From Desulfosarcina sp. BuS5 (GTDB lineage: Bacteria > Desulfobacterota > Desulfobacteria > Desulfobacterales > BuS5): 64,000 bases of DNA. The notes under the pieces are model-generated. The model saw only the letters and a program-made list of their open reading frames with translations. It did no database searches and was not told the DNA's origin. Location: assembly GCF_028752835.1 (NCBI RefSeq), contig NZ_CP087952.1:3346501-3410500 (forward strand), given 5' to 3'. The position numbers and the translations under genes are program-made. Every line of letters begins with the position of its first letter. The stretch's first letter is position 1. Shown here piece by piece: positions 50,538-58,618 of the stretch.

Positions 50538-51714
50538 ATGAATGTTGTTATGCTTTCAAGGCTGCAGTTTGCAGCCGCTACAATGTTTCACTTCCTGTTT
50601 GTTCCCCTGACGCTGGGGCTCTCTTTTTTAGTGGCATATATGGAAACAAAGTATGTCAGGACTGGGGAAGAAATATATCTTTCCATGACAAAATTTTGGG
50701 GAAAACTTTTTCTTATAAATTTTGCACTTGGTGTAGTTACAGGAATTACACTGGAATTTCAGTTCGGAACCAACTGGTCGCGTTATTCTAAATTTATGGG
50801 CGATATTTTTGGTTCTCTTCTGGCCATTGAGGCAACGGTTGCCTTTTTTCTTGAATCGACCCTGATAGGGGTATGGGTTTTCGGATGGAAAAAACTCTCA
50901 AAAAAAGCCCATGCATTTGTAATGTGGCTGATAGCTTCTGCCGGAACGATTTCGGCTTTCTGGATTTTAGCTGCCAACGGCTGGATGCAGCATCCGGTTG
51001 GGTATACCATAAGAGACGGCAGAGCCGAAGTTGTTGATTTTGCGGCTGTGGTCTTTAATAAATTTGCCGTACTCGAATTTTTTCATACCGTGCCCGGAGC
51101 TTATGTTCTATCCGGAAAAACTTGCAGCTATGGAAGCCCACTGGGAGACAACCACAAAAGCTACCATTCATCTTTTTGCAATTCCGGATGAAAAGAATGA
51201 AAAAAATGTAATTGAAATCGGCTCAATACCGGGCATGCTCAGTTTTTTGGGCTATCATGATCTCAGCGCCGAAGTAAGAGGGCTCAAGGATTTCCCTGTG
51301 GATGAACGCCCCCCTGTTCTTCTTACATTTATTGCCTTCCGGGGCATGGTTGGCCTGGGTACCTACTTTATCCTGATAACTATTATAGGGGTATTTTTGC
51401 GAAACAGGCTTGTTGAAAATCCATTTTATTTAAAGGTAATGCTATATTCGATACCGTTGCCGTACATAGCCATGGAACTTGGATGGATCCTCGCTGAAGT
51501 AGGCCGTCAGCCCTGGATTGTTTATGGCCTCATGAAAACATCGGGGGCATCCTCGCCCGTTGCCGCGTCCCAGGTATGGGTATCTCTTATAGCCTTTATC
51601 CTGCTTTATGGACTTTTGGGAGCTGTCGGATTCTATCTGATAGCAAAAAATGCCGTAAAAGGACCGGTTGCAAATAACGATCGACACTTTACGCTTAACA
51701 AAAATTTTATGTAA
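50538..51714 (+). pseudogene. cydA: Cytochrome bd oxidase subunit I with internal deletion
   Basis: GGAGG six bases before the ATG. The first 192 residues are normal CydA, including the N-terminal LSRLQFAAATMFHFLFVPLT with the haem ligand His and FHTVPGAYVLSG with the second His. There the frame jumps: the next bases, in a different frame, encode PEKLAAMEAHWETTTKA and the rest of the protein to NNDRHFTLNKNFM. About 55-80 residues, with at least one membrane helix, are missing, and the frames do not match. Both halves are otherwise undamaged, so the loss looks recent. The intact enzyme would reduce O2 with quinol. Confidence 0.85.
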
Positions 51715-51729
51715 TAGGGGGCGGTAAAA

Positions 51730-52788
51730 ATGGTTTTAGAGACAATATGGTTTTTTCTGTGGGGCCTTTTATGGGCTATATTTTTTATTACAGACGGTTT
51801 TGATTTCGGAGTAGGGACTCTTTATCCTTTTCTCGGCAAGAATGATGAAGACAAGCGTATCATGATTAACTCAATAGGCCCTCTCTGGGACGGCAACGAG
51901 GTATGGTTAATTACTGCCGGAGGCGTCACCTTTGCTGCATTTCCGATTCTCTATGCAGTAATGTTTTCTTCATTATATTCGGCATTGATGCTTATACTGT
52001 TTGCCCTGATTCTGAGAGGTGTTTCCTTTGAATTCAGGGGACAGATTGACAATCCCCGCTGGCGTAAAATATGGGATATATGCATATTTGTCGGCAGCAT
52101 TGCACCGGCATTATTATTCGGCGTGGCCTTTGCAAACATTTATCAGGGAATCCCTATCGATGTCGATGGTGTGTACCACGGAACACTCTTTACCCTTTTA
52201 AACCCTTACGGCCTTTTGGGCGGTCTGCTTTATCTAACATTTTTTATGCTCCACGGGGCTATCTGGCTTGCCATTAAAACCAATGGCGACCTGCAGCAAA
52301 GAGCAATCGGTACGGCAGATAAATTATGGCCGGCGGTATTAATCCTGGCTGTTCTCTTTCTTGTTTACAGCAAATTTGCCACCAGCCTATATATTAATTA
52401 TTTTGCCCATCCTGTCCTGTTTCTCGTTATAGTGATCACAGTACTGGCTCTTGTGGGGATAAAAATTTTCCTGACAAAGAAAACTTTTTTTAAGGCCTGG
52501 TTAGCTTCGGCGATTACGATTGTCGGCGCCACTTTTTTCGGTATTATAGGTCTGTATCCAAACATGTTTCCTTCAAACATTAATCCGGATTTTAACATTA
52601 CCGCCCATAATGCATCTTCAAGCCCTCTTACCCTGAAGATAATGCTTACGGTAGTGGTGATCTTTATACCGATTGTAATCGGATATCAAATTTGGGCTTA
52701 TAATCTGTTTAAAGGGAAAGTAACGACTGAAGAGTTGGAATACTATCACAGGAAGGCCTTTTATGTGCAACAAGCAGGGTACAGATAA
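51730..52788 (+). CDS. cydB: Cytochrome bd oxidase subunit II
   Basis: 352 residues, eight to nine membrane helices. Family start LETIWFFLWGLLWAIFFITD and GFDFGVG, NSIGPLWDGNEVWLITAGG, RGVSFEFRG are intact. It forms a dimer with CydA in the inner membrane. Fifteen bases after the cydA stop. With cydA broken, an intact cydB would be non-functional unless another cydA exists. Confidence 0.95.
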   Translation: MVLETIWFFLWGLLWAIFFITDGFDFGVGTLYPFLGKNDEDKRIMINSIGPLWDGNEVWLITAGGVTFAAFPILYAVMFSSLYSALMLILFALILRGVSFEFRGQIDNPRWRKIWDICIFVGSIAPALLFGVAFANIYQGIPIDVDGVYHGTLFTLLNPYGLLGGLLYLTFFMLHGAIWLAIKTNGDLQQRAIGTADKLWPAVLILAVLFLVYSKFATSLYINYFAHPVLFLVIVITVLALVGIKIFLTKKTFFKAWLASAITIVGATFFGIIGLYPNMFPSNINPDFNITAHNASSSPLTLKIMLTVVVIFIPIVIGYQIWAYNLFKGKVTTEELEYYHRKAFYVQQAGYR

Positions 52789-52855
52789 ATGTGGTTAGTT
52801 TGACTGAAAAATTCTCTGCAGAAAAAAAATAACATTTATATTAAGGAGATTTATT

Positions 52856-53014
52856 ATGGATAAATATGTATGCGAAGTATGTGGCTATGTTTATGACCCG
52901 GCAGAAGGTGATCCTGATAGTGGAATAGATCCCGGAACAAAATTTGAAGATATTCCGGATGATTGGGTATGCCCCGTATGTGGAGCGGGCAAGGATGATT
53001 TTTCAAAAGAATAA
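52856..53014 (+). CDS. Rubredoxin
   Basis: 52 residues. Two CX2C knuckles, [15 protein letters not shown] and [13 protein letters not shown], bind a single iron. AAGGAG upstream of the ATG. A cytoplasmic electron carrier to rubrerythrin, superoxide reductase or rubredoxin:oxygen oxidoreductase; here it heads a group of oxidative-stress genes after cydAB. Confidence 0.97.
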   Translation: MDKYVCEVCGYVYDPAEGDPDSGIDPGTKFEDIPDDWVCPVCGAGKDDFSKE

Positions 53015-53048
53015 AATCTGAAAGGCTGTTTTGAAGCAGTTTTGCTTT

Positions 53049-53243
53049 TTAACAAAAAATACGCCATTTTATAATAAAGCTAAAGGCCTTGATTTAATTG
53101 ATGGCGCTTGCAGGGCGTGTTCCAATAAAATGGGTATCCTGGAGGAGATCAAGGCGGAGGGCTTAGGACTTTTAGACGATATGAACGGACATCCGGGGAT
53201 GGCTCACTACATGAAACAAGCTTATGAAGTGATCACGTTTTGA
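53049..53243 (+). pseudogene. N-terminally truncated DsrE-like protein
   Basis: An open frame encodes NTPFYNKAKGLDLIDGACRA and [19 protein letters not shown], the C-terminal half of a small DsrE-related family (residues normally beginning AxxFFCFNS... are missing). The two Cys of ACRACSNKMG are kept. There is no ribosome site and the upstream sequence belongs to the rubredoxin tail. An in-frame ATG at 53031 would give a 70-residue product, but it lacks the nucleotide-like N-terminal fold. Confidence 0.6.
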
Positions 53244-53373
53244 GAAAATAAAGGAAACAGAATATATGAAAGATTTGAAGATAGGTTGTGGTAAGCCCAC
53301 CGGTTCAAAGATTGGTGAGTTTGCGAAGGAAAACAAATCAATAGAGGAACCTGAAAGCATAAAGGAGACAGTT

Positions 53374-53988
53374 ATGTCTATAGCTAAGGTTGGAGGCAAG
53401 GCGCCCGATTTTGAGGCTCCTGCCTATCAGAATGGAAAATTCGGACAAGTCAAACTTTCGGATTATCTTGGCAAATGGGTCGTTCTTTGTTTTTACCCGG
53501 GTGATTTTACATTTGTATGAGCCACTGAACTGGCTGCAGTTGCCGCCAAATATAAAGATATCCAGGAGTTGGGCGTTGAGTTGCTTTCTGTAAGTGTAGA
53601 CAGCCATTTTGTCCACAAAATGTGGCAGGATAATGAGCTTGCCAAAATGGTGGAAGGAGGCGTACCTTTTCCGATGCTGTCCGACAGCTCTGGAAATATC
53701 GGCAAGGTTTACGGGGTCTATGAGGAGAATTCGGGTGTTGAGATGCGTGGTCGCTTTATTATTGATCCTGATGGAGTAATCCAGACCATTGAGATACTGA
53801 CTCCTCCGGTGGGTCGAAATGTGGATGAACTTATACGCCAGATCCAGGCATTCCAATATGTTCGAAAGACCAATGGAAAGGAGGCCGCGCCATCCGGCTG
53901 GCAGCCAGGCAAGCCCACACTTAAACCGGGTCCTGACCTTGTGGGAAGGGTCTGGGAAGTATGGAAGACTGATATGGCTTCTGACTGA
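53374..53988 (+). CDS. Peroxiredoxin with selenocysteine (UGA) at the catalytic position
   Basis: Two frames join across one TGA (53518-53520) into a 204-residue AhpC/TSA peroxiredoxin. [21 protein letters not shown] places the UGA exactly at the peroxidatic Cys of FVCPTEL. AAAGGAG lies seven bases before the ATG at 53374; an in-frame ATG at 53266 (AAAGGAA) would add 36 residues. A stem AACTG-GCTG-CAGTT (53528-53541) eight bases after the UGA could be the SECIS core. The usual resolving Cys (VCPA motif) reads [10 protein letters not shown], so only Cys39 remains besides Sec: a monothiol-type enzyme. Reduces peroxides in the cytoplasm. Confidence 0.88.
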
Positions 53989-54034
53989 TGATCCTATAAT
54001 GATGAATTAAAAATTCTTGAATCAAGGTGGTATA

Positions 54035-54373
54035 ATGACGATCAAACTATCAGTGATTTTTATCATTGGAACAATTCTTGCTCCTTTACTATTAATTGCG
54101 GCTCAGAACAGAGGCGCCGACGAGATACTCCTTTTCGGAGGCAACAAAGGGGATGTGACGTTTCCCCATCGCATACACCAGGCAGCTATTGGAGATTGAG
54201 ATCAATGTCATAATCTTTTTCCACAAACAAAAGGATCAATTGAGGAATTAAAAGCGAATAAAAGACTTGAAAAAAAACAGGTCATGAAAGAGTGCAGAAA
54301 TTGCCACAAGTCGAAAAAGAAAACCGATGAAAAGACCGGACCAACAGGGTGTAAAGCCTGCCACAGTCAATAA
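54035..54373 (+). CDS. Three-haem class III-type cytochrome c with in-frame UGA in the first haem motif
   Basis: 112 codons from ATG 54035 (GGTGG upstream). Signal peptide or anchor LSVIFIIGTILAPLLLIAA, then FGGNKGDVTFPHRIHQ, typical of small c7/c3-like cytochromes with an axial His. At codon 55 a TGA (54197-54199) stands where the first haem Cys belongs: GD-U-DQCH gives UXXCH. Then two normal motifs CRNCH and CKACH follow and the frame ends TAA at 54371. The downstream part keeps family text (NLFPQTKGSIEELKA, KKQVMKEC), so it is not drifting. Either selenocysteine is inserted and bound to haem, or it is a nonsense mutation; the adjacent UGA peroxiredoxin favours selenocysteine. A weak stem-loop lies 13 bases after the UGA. 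Confidence 0.7.
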
Positions 54374-54442
54374 ATATGCAGCGTGTGTTAATTTTTGTTT
54401 CTATAGACCGGTAATCGACAAAATATAAAGGATAAAAAAATA

Positions 54443-54682
54443 ATGCGAATAAAAACTAATATGGAAAAATTTTTAATTACCCAAAAAGGAGTTGCAGGAA
54501 CAACAGCGGCGGACACTATTCACCATCATGACGAAAACGATAATGTTACCATTGTAACAGATGAAAGCTTTCCTCTTCTATTCCATGGTTCGGCTGAACG
54601 AGTATATTGGCGAATGACTGAAGGAGGAAACGCTGATAATCCAACATTAGACGTAGTGTCGGAAATCTGCAGGATTTTTTAA
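54443..54682 (+). CDS. Small hypothetical protein, 79 residues
   Basis: AAAGGAT precedes the ATG. Begins MRIKTNMEKFLITQKGVAGT, with an HHHDEND acidic/His stretch and a C-terminal DVVSEICRIF. No recognised domain, no membrane helix. Ends 35 bases before a strong terminator, so it closes the redox transcript. Confidence 0.45.
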   Translation: MRIKTNMEKFLITQKGVAGTTAADTIHHHDENDNVTIVTDESFPLLFHGSAERVYWRMTEGGNADNPTLDVVSEICRIF

Positions 54683-54717
54683 TCATATATTAAGAAGCCT
54701 TGCCGTTTTCAAATAGA

Positions 54718-54745
54718 AGCCCGGGGCAACCCTCCGGGCTTTTAT
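54718..54745 (+). terminator. Rho-independent terminator
   Basis: AGCCCGG (54718-54724) pairs with CCGGGCT (54734-54740), nine-base loop, then TTTT. Closes the cydAB-to-54.68-kb group. Its T-run overlaps the start of repeat copy 8. Confidence 0.85.
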
Positions 54746-54847
54746 AGATTGTCACATAAATAATTTCACTGCGTTATCGGTCGTTGGAGTATTACAATAC
54801 GCCTTCCTCCCTCTGGCCTTGTGAAATTTATTATCTGACAATCTATA
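54743..54847. repeat. Palindromic repeat family A, copy 8 (short form)
   Basis: TATAGATTGTCACATAAATA left, ATTATCTGACAATCTATA right, core TTTCACTGCGTTATCGGTCG, centre AGTATTACAATACGCC. 105 bases. Confidence 0.88.
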
Positions 54848-54951
54848 TATTAACCTTTTTCCACCCAGTATTTCCCCATATTTTCGCCTACAATCAAGAC
54901 AAAAAATCGGCCATTTTGTCAATATATTCCAAAATTACAAGCTCCCGCAAC

Positions 54952-54981
54952 TTGCAGCATACGCATAAATGCTTATTATAA
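54952..54981 (+). promoter_or_regulatory. Candidate clpB promoter
   Basis: TTGCAG (54952-54957) and TTATAA (54976-54981), 18-base spacer, about 45 bases before the ATG. No CIRCE element is seen; a heat-shock sigma site cannot be excluded because CTTGCAG resembles its -35. Confidence 0.45.
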
Positions 54982-55024
54982 CACTACAGTTTACCAGAAC
55001 AGACAAACATTAAAGGAGGTCTTT

Positions 55025-57622
55025 ATGCGTTTTGATAAATTTACCATAAAATCGCAGGAATTAATTCAGAATGCCCAGGCTTTGGCTTCGGAATTGAAAA
55101 ATCAGCTTATTGAACCGGAGCATCTTCTTGCAGCAATGCTCAAGGAAAAAGACGGGATAACTAATTCCATACTCCTAAAACTTGGGGTTCCGATTGAAGA
55201 GATTACCGGCAAATTGAGGGATATAATAAATAACCTCCCGAAAATTAACGGAATAAGCGATACCTATATTTCCGGCGAAACCAAAAAAATTCTGGACGCG
55301 GCTTTTGCGGAAGCCACGCAGATGAAAGACCAGTATGTTAGCATTGAACATATCCTGCTGGCTGTTTCAGACCAAAAAAACGGCAAAGCGGCCAATCTGC
55401 TTGCCGGTTTTGGTGTTACCAGGGAATCTATTCTGACCGTGCTCATGGACATTAGAGGCTCACAACGTATAACAGACCCGAATCCCGAAGAAAAATACCA
55501 GGCTCTGGATAAATTCAGCCGGGATCTGACGGATCTCGCTTCTCTTGGAAAACTCGACCCTGTCATAGGTCGCGATGAAGAGATCAGGCGTATTGTCCAG
55601 GTTCTTTCCAGGAGGACAAAAAATAACCCTGTCCTAATCGGAGAGCCGGGGGTGGGAAAGACGGCAATTGTTGAAGGGCTGGCCCAGCGCATTGTTGACT
55701 GTGATGTTTCAGGCACTCTCAAAAACAGAAGGCTGGTTTCATTGGATATGGGAGCTTTGATAGCCGGAGCCAAATACAGGGGCGAATTTGAAGATCGCCT
55801 GAAAGCTGTTTTAAAAGAAGTGGAAAATGCCGAAGGCGAAGTGGTTCTTTTTATCGATGAGCTGCATACACTTGTTGGAGCAGGCGCCAGCGAAGGATCC
55901 ATGGATGCATCCAACATGCTGAAACCGGCCCTTGCAAGGGGAACGCTCAGGTGTATCGGCGCCACAACACTAAACGAATATAGAAAATATATTGAAAAAG
56001 ACGCCGCCCTTGAAAGGAGATTCCAGCCTGTGCTGGTTAAAGAGCCTACGGTTGAAGATACCATTTCTATTTTGAGAGGTTTAAAAGAAAAATATGAGGT
56101 GCATCACGGTGTCAGAATTAAAGATTCTGCAATTGTTTCAGCTGCCACGTTGTCAAACAGGTATATTGCAGATCGTTTTTTGCCGGACAAAGCTATCGAT
56201 CTGATAGATGAATGCGCCTCCAAGCTGAGGATCGAGATCGACAGTATGCCGGTTGAGATAGATGAAATCCGGCGAAAGATCACCCAGGCTGAAATAGAAA
56301 AGGAGGCCTTAAAAAAAGAGACCGACGAGGCATCCCGGGAACGCCTCTTAAAGCTGGAAGAAAATTTAGGAGCCATGCAGGAAGAGATAACCGGGATGAA
56401 GGCCCATTGGCAGAATGAAAAAGATTTGATTCAGGAAATTAGAAAAATTAAAGAGGAGCGTGAACAGTTAAGCATTGAAGAGCAGCAGGCCGAAAGGGAT
56501 GGGAATCTATCCAGGGTGGCCGAAATCAGGTATGGAAAGGCTGGGGAGCTTCAAAACGGACTTAACGAAATCAATCTCAAGTTGTCTGAGTTACAGAAAA
56601 ATCGTAAAATGTTAAAGGAGGAGGTCGAGGAAGAGGATATTGCCGAAGTCATTTCAAGATGGACAGGTATTCCTGTAAGCAAGATGCTTGAAGGTGAAAG
56701 GGAAAAGTTGATTAATATGGAAGAGCTGCTGGGCCTGCGGGTGATTGGCCAAAGCGAGGCCATTACAGCAGTTTCAAATTCCGTTCGCCGTTCACGTTCA
56801 GGTCTGCAGGATCCCAACCGGCCCATCGGATCATTCATTTTCCTGGGCCCGACCGGTGTCGGCAAAACCGAGCTTGCCAAAGCCCTGGCTGAATTTATTT
56901 TTGACAGCGAACGGGCCATGGTGAGAATAGATATGTCCGAATATATGGAAAAACATTCTGTTTCAAGACTTATAGGAGCCCCGCCCGGTTATGTGGGATA
57001 TGAAAAAGGCGGCTATTTAACCGAGGCGGTCCGCAGGCGGCCATACTCGGTGATACTCTTTGACGAGATTGAAAAAGCCCACCCGGATGTATTCAATATT
57101 CTGCTGCAAATACTGGATGACGGACGCATGACAGATGGACATGCGAGAACCGTAGATTTTAAAAATACTCTAATAATCATGACCTCAAACATAGGCAGCC
57201 GTTGGATACAGGAGTTGACGGGACAAAAACGGGAAGAAATGGAGCAAAAAATCACGGAAGCGTTACGCGCAAATTTCAAGCCGGAATTTCTTAACAGGAT
57301 AGATGAAACGATCATATTCCATAATCTGACTATTGAACAGATCGGGGAGATAGTCGAGATTCAAGTCGAAAAACTCGGTGCCAAGCTTGCCGATATGAAT
57401 ATTAACCTTGTTCTTTCGAATTCCGCAAGGTCGCTGCTTGCCAAAGAAGGATACGACCCCTCTTACGGCGCACGTCCATTAAAGCGAGCCATACAGAGAC
57501 ATCTGGAAAATCCGCTTTCAATGGAGATACTCAAAGGGAATATCCAAAAAGGAAGCAGCATAAAGGCTGATGTGAAAGATAATCTTATATTTTTTAGTGG
57601 CTATAGATTTTCAGATAATTAA
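55025..57622 (+). CDS. clpB: ClpB disaggregase
   Basis: 865 residues, the normal size. Clp N-domain (residues 1-145), first AAA+ with [18 protein letters not shown], the middle coiled-coil domain (about 400-530) that binds DnaK, second AAA+ with [18 protein letters not shown] and the substrate-pore [11 protein letters not shown]. Hexameric ATPase that resolubilises aggregated protein with DnaKJ. AAAGGAGG before the ATG. The last residues, GYRFSDN and the stop, are encoded by repeat copy 9; ordinary ClpB would end slightly earlier. Confidence 0.97.
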   Translation: MRFDKFTIKSQELIQNAQALASELKNQLIEPEHLLAAMLKEKDGITNSILLKLGVPIEEITGKLRDIINNLPKINGISDTYISGETKKILDAAFAEATQMKDQYVSIEHILLAVSDQKNGKAANLLAGFGVTRESILTVLMDIRGSQRITDPNPEEKYQALDKFSRDLTDLASLGKLDPVIGRDEEIRRIVQVLSRRTKNNPVLIGEPGVGKTAIVEGLAQRIVDCDVSGTLKNRRLVSLDMGALIAGAKYRGEFEDRLKAVLKEVENAEGEVVLFIDELHTLVGAGASEGSMDASNMLKPALARGTLRCIGATTLNEYRKYIEKDAALERRFQPVLVKEPTVEDTISILRGLKEKYEVHHGVRIKDSAIVSAATLSNRYIADRFLPDKAIDLIDECASKLRIEIDSMPVEIDEIRRKITQAEIEKEALKKETDEASRERLLKLEENLGAMQEEITGMKAHWQNEKDLIQEIRKIKEEREQLSIEEQQAERDGNLSRVAEIRYGKAGELQNGLNEINLKLSELQKNRKMLKEEVEEEDIAEVISRWTGIPVSKMLEGEREKLINMEELLGLRVIGQSEAITAVSNSVRRSRSGLQDPNRPIGSFIFLGPTGVGKTELAKALAEFIFDSERAMVRIDMSEYMEKHSVSRLIGAPPGYVGYEKGGYLTEAVRRRPYSVILFDEIEKAHPDVFNILLQILDDGRMTDGHARTVDFKNTLIIMTSNIGSRWIQELTGQKREEMEQKITEALRANFKPEFLNRIDETIIFHNLTIEQIGEIVEIQVEKLGAKLADMNINLVLSNSARSLLAKEGYDPSYGARPLKRAIQRHLENPLSMEILKGNIQKGSSIKADVKDNLIFFSGYRFSDN

Positions 57623-57706
57623 TTACACAAGGCCAGAGGGAGGAAGGCGTATTGTAATACTCCGACGACCGATAATGCAGTGAAATTATTTATGTGGAAA
57701 TCTATA
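57601..57706. repeat. Palindromic repeat family A, copy 9 (reverse orientation), overlaps clpB end
   Basis: CTATAGATTTTCAGATAATT at the left end, TTATTTATGTGGAAATCTAT at the right. Reverse core ACGACCGATAATGCAGTGAA. The first 22 bases are the last codons and stop of clpB. Confidence 0.88.
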
Positions 57707-57850
57707 AGTTCGGATTATTGATGAACCAAACAACCCCAAGGGGCATTGGGTCATGGTCTTCATTCTTGACAGATAAGCTCATTTTATGTATAAGACCCCC
57801 CTGTGAAAGTGTAAATCCGGCAAGGAGGAAGACCTGACCCGTCTCATAAT

Positions 57851-58558
57851 ATGAAACTAAAACAATTCCGTTATTCAGAAGATAATTTGGGCTATCTTAT
57901 TTATGGAGAAAAATTTGCAGCAGCCATAGATGGTGGTGCCGTCGAGAAGATACTTTCTTTTTTAAAACATCACAACATTGAACTTAAATATGTTTTGAAC
58001 ACGCATACCCATCCTGACCATACTTCCGGCAACAGGGCGCTTTTGGGTTCAACTGCAGCGGAACATCTTAAAATCTCTGATCTTATAAAAAAGGGAGAAT
58101 TCGAACTTGAAGGTAATCAAATCCATGTTTACCACACTCCAGGCCATACACATGATTCAGTAGTCTATTATTTTAAAAACATACTTCTTTCCGGAGATAC
58201 CCTGTTTACCGGAAAGGTAGGGAGATGCTTTACTGGTGACCAGGAAGGTTTTTTACGGTCTATTAAACTCATACTACCCCTACCCCACGACACCAGGATT
58301 TATGCGGGGCACGACTACGTGAAGGAATACCTGGAAACTGCAAAATCGATAGAGCCGGATAATATCCATATTGACGGATTTCTTAAAAAGTATGACCCAA
58401 AATATGTTTTTTCGACACTTGAAGATGAATTAAAAATAAATCCGACTTTAAGATTCAGCGATAAAAAAATTATTTCCATTCTGCATAAAAGAGGGCTTCC
58501 CCATAACACCGAACTTGACTGCTGGAAATCACTATTGTCGATCACACAAAATACATAA
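57851..58558 (+). CDS. Metallo-beta-lactamase-fold hydrolase, glyoxalase II-like
   Basis: 235 residues. Zinc motif THTHPDHTSGN at about residues 50-60, second His in TPGHTHDSVVYY, Asp in LLSGDTLF, and late His in YAGHDY: all metal ligands of the hydroxyacylglutathione hydrolase type. Likely a thioester hydrolase with unknown thiol partner. No clear ribosome site. Six or so bases before the next unit, which contains asparagine-synthetase and GCS2 genes, so a thiol/amide metabolism theme is possible. Confidence 0.85.
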   Translation: MKLKQFRYSEDNLGYLIYGEKFAAAIDGGAVEKILSFLKHHNIELKYVLNTHTHPDHTSGNRALLGSTAAEHLKISDLIKKGEFELEGNQIHVYHTPGHTHDSVVYYFKNILLSGDTLFTGKVGRCFTGDQEGFLRSIKLILPLPHDTRIYAGHDYVKEYLETAKSIEPDNIHIDGFLKKYDPKYVFSTLEDELKINPTLRFSDKKIISILHKRGLPHNTELDCWKSLLSITQNT

Positions 58559-58618
58559 CCTGTGATACCTGCTCTTAGGGCTCGCGCAAAAATAAATTCG
58601 CAGAAAGAGATTTTTCAT

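Noticed and set aside
50538-51714. cydA frame change as programmed frameshift or as another UGA selenocysteine gene
   Set aside because: The junction lacks a slippery run, and family residues are missing between the two halves, so deletion explains it better; no in-frame TGA continuation is seen.
54200-54240. Stem-loop after the cytochrome UGA as a proven SECIS
   Set aside because: An 8-bp AU-rich stem with an 8-base loop is present, but the loop lacks the usual GU/GG features; I count it as weak support only.
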